Of a stretch of 64,000 bases of DNA, positions 60,060 to 64,000 are shown in pieces; within the stretch, counting starts at the first letter, position 1; the number at the start of each line of letters is the position of its first letter. This stretch comes from Niebla homalea. Lineage: Eukaryota; Ascomycota; Lecanoromycetes; Lecanorales; Ramalinaceae. The translations under genes and the position numbers were made by a program. The notes beneath the pieces are model-generated. The model had not been told where the DNA came from and ran no database searches. It saw only the letters and a list, made by a program, of their open reading frames with translations. The stretch is taken from the NCBI GenBank assembly GCA_019925105.1, contig JAHGAU010000014.1, forward strand, positions 186,001 to 250,000, in the 5' to 3' direction.

Positions 60060-61924
60060 GCTGGTTATTCTTCTTGGCTTGAAATCGGAGTATTGAGCTT
60101 GGGTGCGGAGGCTGTTTTACTTGGTGTAGGGTGAGTCCGATGCTCCACCTGGAGAGGAAGAGCGTCGGCCTCCGTTGAAGGGGTGGTGGACACTGTAAAT
60201 GATGGTGTCAATTACACTCCTCTTAGATGAGAAAATTGAGTCTTACGAGTTTAGCAAGTTGGAATACGTCTTGCCGGTGTTGTTGATCGCACTGGGTGCG
60301 ATCGAAATGGAAGACTTTCTGGGGGTCAGCCGACGAGAGTGATGTGAATGATGTGAATGAGAATGATGTGAATGAATTGAGGGTGAAGAAGACTGAGAGG
60401 AGGAAAAGGGAATATTTGGTAGATGGTAGATAATTGTGTGATTTTGGGTTTTGCATTATCCGAATCGTTCCCCCACCATCCCACCATCCCCACTCGACAC
60501 ATTCCACCTTGTGGACAATACACTAGGAGAAATCGTATCGATAGCGTGAGGCATCAATGCGCAAGACTGCGTAAGAGCAAGATAGTGGTGCAGCTAGGTA
60601 GGAATAGAGCAGGCAAAATTCATTGGGAGGGACAAAAGCATCTCTGGAATGCGTTGTGTGAATACTCAAAACGTCCGAAGTCGGCAACGGTGGATTTTGC
60701 ACGCGCTTCAACGCTTCAACATATGTGGTGCGGCAATGACCATCTCCTGAATAATGCAGTCTATGAAGAGGTTGGTGGAAGCGCCAGCCCCCAACCATGA
60801 TCAAGTAAGTTTGCTGTTTGCAGCTTCCAAACAGCATTCACTCAGGCTCTGTTGGGCTCTGGCCTTGTGAATTGGCAATGATGCAAGGAACCTTGCAGAC
60901 TGCGTATAAATGAGTCTGGTTGTTGGTCGCAGAAATTAGACACTCGGTTCTGCTGGGGCGCGGAGAGAGGTCGCAGGGGGGGTCGAGGGATCGACAGGGG
61001 TAATTTAAGCATGATTCGGTTGCATTACAGCTGTAACATCAAACATGCTTACCGAATACCGAAGCATGTGATGAAATATGATGGACTTGTGCATGGTCGG
61101 AATTCGAAATTTGCATTGCATTGCGTTGCGGACCGCCTGCATGACTTGCTGAGAAAGTGAGAAGTGAACACGACCAACGATATGGACAGGATCCCTTCTT
61201 GATCATGGTGACATCCACACCAGATACAATCAATTGGTGAGGAAAATATCGTGGCGTCGGCACTTTTCCTCTTGGAAAGAAAGGAAATTAAATGCTGTCG
61301 ATGGAACGCCAAGCCTTCGATGATGGCATGAAAGGGGTAAAGCGTGAAGCCTCCCGGGCGAAACAATTAAATTTCTGCGACATTTTGGGACAAGGATACT
61401 GCACGTTCCATGGAGAGGTGAGGAGAGGTAAGAGAGGGCACCAGGGGAGGAGCTTCTCCCTGAACTCCCGGCTGTATCATCAAATTTCATGCACTCGTCT
61501 CTATCATATGTTCTGTATAATTGTTTCTCTTGGAAGTCAAGGACCGAAACCTGACCATCAAGGTATTATATAGATCGTCGACATTCGTTACTTTATCTTT
61601 GATTTCAACCAATCCAGTCTCCTAATTGTACAAGATCCTCCTAGCAACTAATCTCAATTTCCCTACGTAAAGCACCCGACGAATTGAATGCTTCCATGAC
61701 CCAATTTCACGACCGAGCGCCTACGAGATCACATCTGACATTGATCTACATACCTGCATGACGACTGCACTATCAAAGAAAACATTTGTTGAAGACATTG
61801 CAGCTCGACCCGTCCGAAGTAACCGAAAGCACGAGCAGTAATCAAAGGCCTACTGTATGCTGGGGCACGACGACTGACGGCAAGGTGCACGGGTTGGAGG
61901 CGATGACAGGTCAGGCAAACGAAG
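60060..61924. promoter_or_regulatory. Divergent promoter region, INO1 / LIM-domain gene
   Basis: About 1.9 kb between the two start codons with no supported gene. The INO1 side has pyrimidine-rich leader sequence and an AATGATGTG-type short repeat (60,340-60,375). Long intergenic space is usual for a regulated INO1 and for large-UTR fungal genes, but no operator can be assigned from sequence alone. Confidence 0.45.
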
Positions 61925-64000
61925 ATGGAACTACCACCGGTTAGAGCCTCGAGCTTTCTCCCCTCAATAAAATGCTCCAGCTGCAATGCGGACATCCTTA
62001 TTTCACACATGGGCGAACATGTTTGCCCCCGCGGTACGCAATCAAGACTGCACAATACCTCCCGAGGGAACTCACGCTATCCAGAGCCTGCAATGCTTCC
62101 ACCCATCTCGAGACCGCTTGATGGCCCTTTTGCACCGCAGAGTATGCCTACTCCCGCGTTGCGATCAAGCAAGTCGGCTTTGCCAGCGCGACCAAAACTG
62201 GATCTTACGGGCCATGGTGAGTGTCAAGCAAATAGTTTCACGCGGTATCAACTTATGTGCTGACTCGTGCTCCCACAGCAAACTCGGTATCGTCCATCAG
62301 ATTACCCTTTGCGTCCAACAGCAGTACTGCAAGTAGCTCTAGAAGCGCCTCCCCCGTGTCTTCATTGGCAGGTCCCAAATTTTCCTTCCTACAACCGCCG
62401 CGAAGTATGACGACTCCAATTCTCCAACGACCGCCTTCCACAGATGTGGTGATTCCTCAAGACAGTCCATTCCCAACTTTTCCTACATCCAGAGCCAAGA
62501 CTCCGACCCCAACAACGCTGTCAACAGGTCACTTCCCCCTTCACAGTCAGAATCCTTCGCCGCGACCACAACCGACGCGAGAAGTAAGGATCCCGAGCAC
62601 TGACACTCGGACCGTCAATACCGATACCATGTTGAAAAGGATGAATAGTATTGCACCTGGTCCCTTCAATATCAAAGCAGACTCGGACGGGCAAGGAAAG
62701 AAGAATGGGCATAATAAGACGCCGTCCATGAGTAGTAGCAATGACTTCACACGAGCTATGAGCTCGGCTAGCCTCAAAACCATTACACCAAGGGCATCGG
62801 GCTCCAGCTCCGTGTACACTCGCAATCGCTCCATGTCCACAGTATCAGGAGCGTCTCCGATCGATTGGGACGCACCGGCCGTTCCTGCTGTTCCAGTCGT
62901 GGCAAAGGATCCCGAGACTCAAGCAGAACCTCCACCAGCGGAGCGTAAGAAGTCGTCTCGCGAAGAGAACTCTTTTGATTTTGGCCCTTTGAGCCCACTC
63001 AATCGCTCCCAAACCCTTCCAGATCAGGATCGGAAAGATGCACATCAGAACTCGAATGCATCCCACAGGAGGCCTTCGGAGCCATCTCCTTATTCTCACA
63101 AACCTAAGCTTTCGGCAGCGGCGGCAATGCAACCTCTCAATAGCATTGGAAGCACATCTTCCTTCAAGCCGTCCAGGTCTTTGAGGCGGAAGCCTGAAAA
63201 ATCAAGCTTCGACTTCCCGCTTCCACTAAGAGCAGCAAGTGAGGATCAGAGAGATGACAGGCGATTAGTGGATGCGCCACCAGTCCCAGCGCCGGTACAG
63301 CAAATCAAGCAGCAGCTGGAGAACCCTGTTCATACTCCTCACGAATCCACCTCGTCGAACGGATCCTGCAGTTCTGGTGCTAGGACTGGGAGCTCGAGGT
63401 CAAGCCCTCCCCTCAACGAGTCACCTCAAAGACGGCTTCAGCAAGTTGTTCACGAGGATCGTCCAGATAACATGTTCAACGATTTCAAGTTCGATGTGGA
63501 CGCGCCTCCACAACAGCAAGACGCGCCTCCAGACTTTCCGCCTGATCTTTCTCTATATTCACACCAGGACCAAACCCCCGGATCCCATCGCCCTTCAAGG
63601 CCGCCGTCATTCACCGCCGAGGCAACTTTACCGCTCCTCTCCACCCGAGCGATGCTACCATCGCTCTCCACCGAGTCCGCATTACTTTCATTCTCCACCG
63701 GAACGACACTACCATCGCGCTCCCATGAGCCCACCCTGCCTCGGATTGAATCACAGGAACAACCAGCTCGAAAGAGCAGCACCCCCATAACCTCGCCGGA
63801 TGATTACCTTGTCTCCTCGTTCGAAACGCATGATCATCCCCAGCAGCTCCAACTGTCCCCTGCTCCTTCTTCTTTCACGCCGCCTCCACTGTCACCTAGT
63901 CGGCCTTCGCAACGGTCACGGCCTCCAAATAAAGGTCCGTGTCGAGGATGCGGCGAGCTCATTACCGGCAAGTCCGTCAGCTCTGCAGACGGCAGGTTAT
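61925..64000 (+). CDS. LIM-domain protein with long disordered N-terminus (3' end outside window)
   Basis: Exons 61,925-62,033; 62,085-62,216; 62,279 to the window edge (at least 654 aa, open at 64,000). It starts MELPPVRASSFLPSIKCSSC. A short Cys/His motif follows (CSSC...HMGEHVC), then about 580 residues rich in S, P, R and T without folded features, typical of fungal LIM scaffolds. The LIM domain begins at the edge with CRGCGELITGKSVSSADGR. Paxillin-like (Pxl1) or other polarity/Rho-GAP LIM proteins are candidates; the missing 3' part would decide between them. Intron 1 (51 nt) is a multiple of three and stop-free, so its removal rests on GTACGC/CCAG signals only. Intron 2 (62 nt) has GTGAGT, GCTGAC and CACAG and is solid. 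Confidence 0.82.

Noticed and set aside
30525..64000. tRNA or rRNA genes
   Set aside because: No convincing cloverleaf or A/B-box pair was noticed when reading both strands. A dedicated scan was not possible.

Overview
This looks like nuclear DNA of a filamentous ascomycete (Pezizomycotina, probably Dothideomycetes). The genes carry short introns of 50-130 nt with GTRNGY-type donors and GCTGAC/ACTAAC branch sites, and the conserved proteins are typically fungal (Dsn1/Mis13, C2-domain phosphatidylserine decarboxylase, epsilon-COP, YAT-type amino-acid permease, Ino1, a LIM protein). The class-level assignment is inference. The window has two compartments that meet abruptly near 30,525.

Positions 1-30,525 are an extremely A+T-rich block with no functional gene. 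It consists of retrotransposons degraded by C-to-T and G-to-A changes, the signature of repeat-induced point mutation (RIP). Four copies of one Ty3/gypsy chromovirus are present. Copy D is cut by the left window edge (1-384). Copy A is inverted and 5'-truncated (about 5,905-10,652). Copies B (12,596-20,251, TSD ATCAA) and C (21,404-29,044, TSD AAAAA) are full length with 333-bp LTRs. Decayed pol motifs can still be read: reverse transcriptase, RNase H, integrase and a C-terminal chromodomain. About 2 kb between the chromodomain and the 3' LTR holds an antisense reading frame shared by all three copies, which is the most unusual item here. A LINE lies between D and A (about 390-5,870, minus strand), and a LINE ORF1 fragment follows C. 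A less mutated island (12,090-12,595) is a remnant of the non-repeat DNA into which B inserted.

Positions 30,530-64,000 are an ordinary gene compartment. In order: a charged coiled-coil protein (minus), a small membrane protein (minus), a long low-complexity intergenic stretch, kinetochore DSN1 (minus, 6 exons), PSD2-type phosphatidylserine decarboxylase (minus, 6 exons), epsilon-COP (plus, 4 exons, divergent from PSD2), an amino-acid permease (minus, 4 exons, convergent with epsilon-COP), a gene-poor stretch at 48.3-56.1 kb with triplet repeats and two weak single-pass membrane protein candidates, an uncharacterised OB-fold protein (minus, 6 exons), inositol-3-phosphate synthase INO1 (minus, 3 exons), and the 5' part of a LIM-domain protein (plus) that runs off the right edge.

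The genes are housekeeping functions in separate processes: chromosome segregation, PE and inositol/PI synthesis, COPI traffic, amino-acid uptake and cytoskeletal or polarity scaffolding. There is no sign of a biosynthetic cluster. Exon boundaries were worked out by hand from splice signals and reading-frame continuity.
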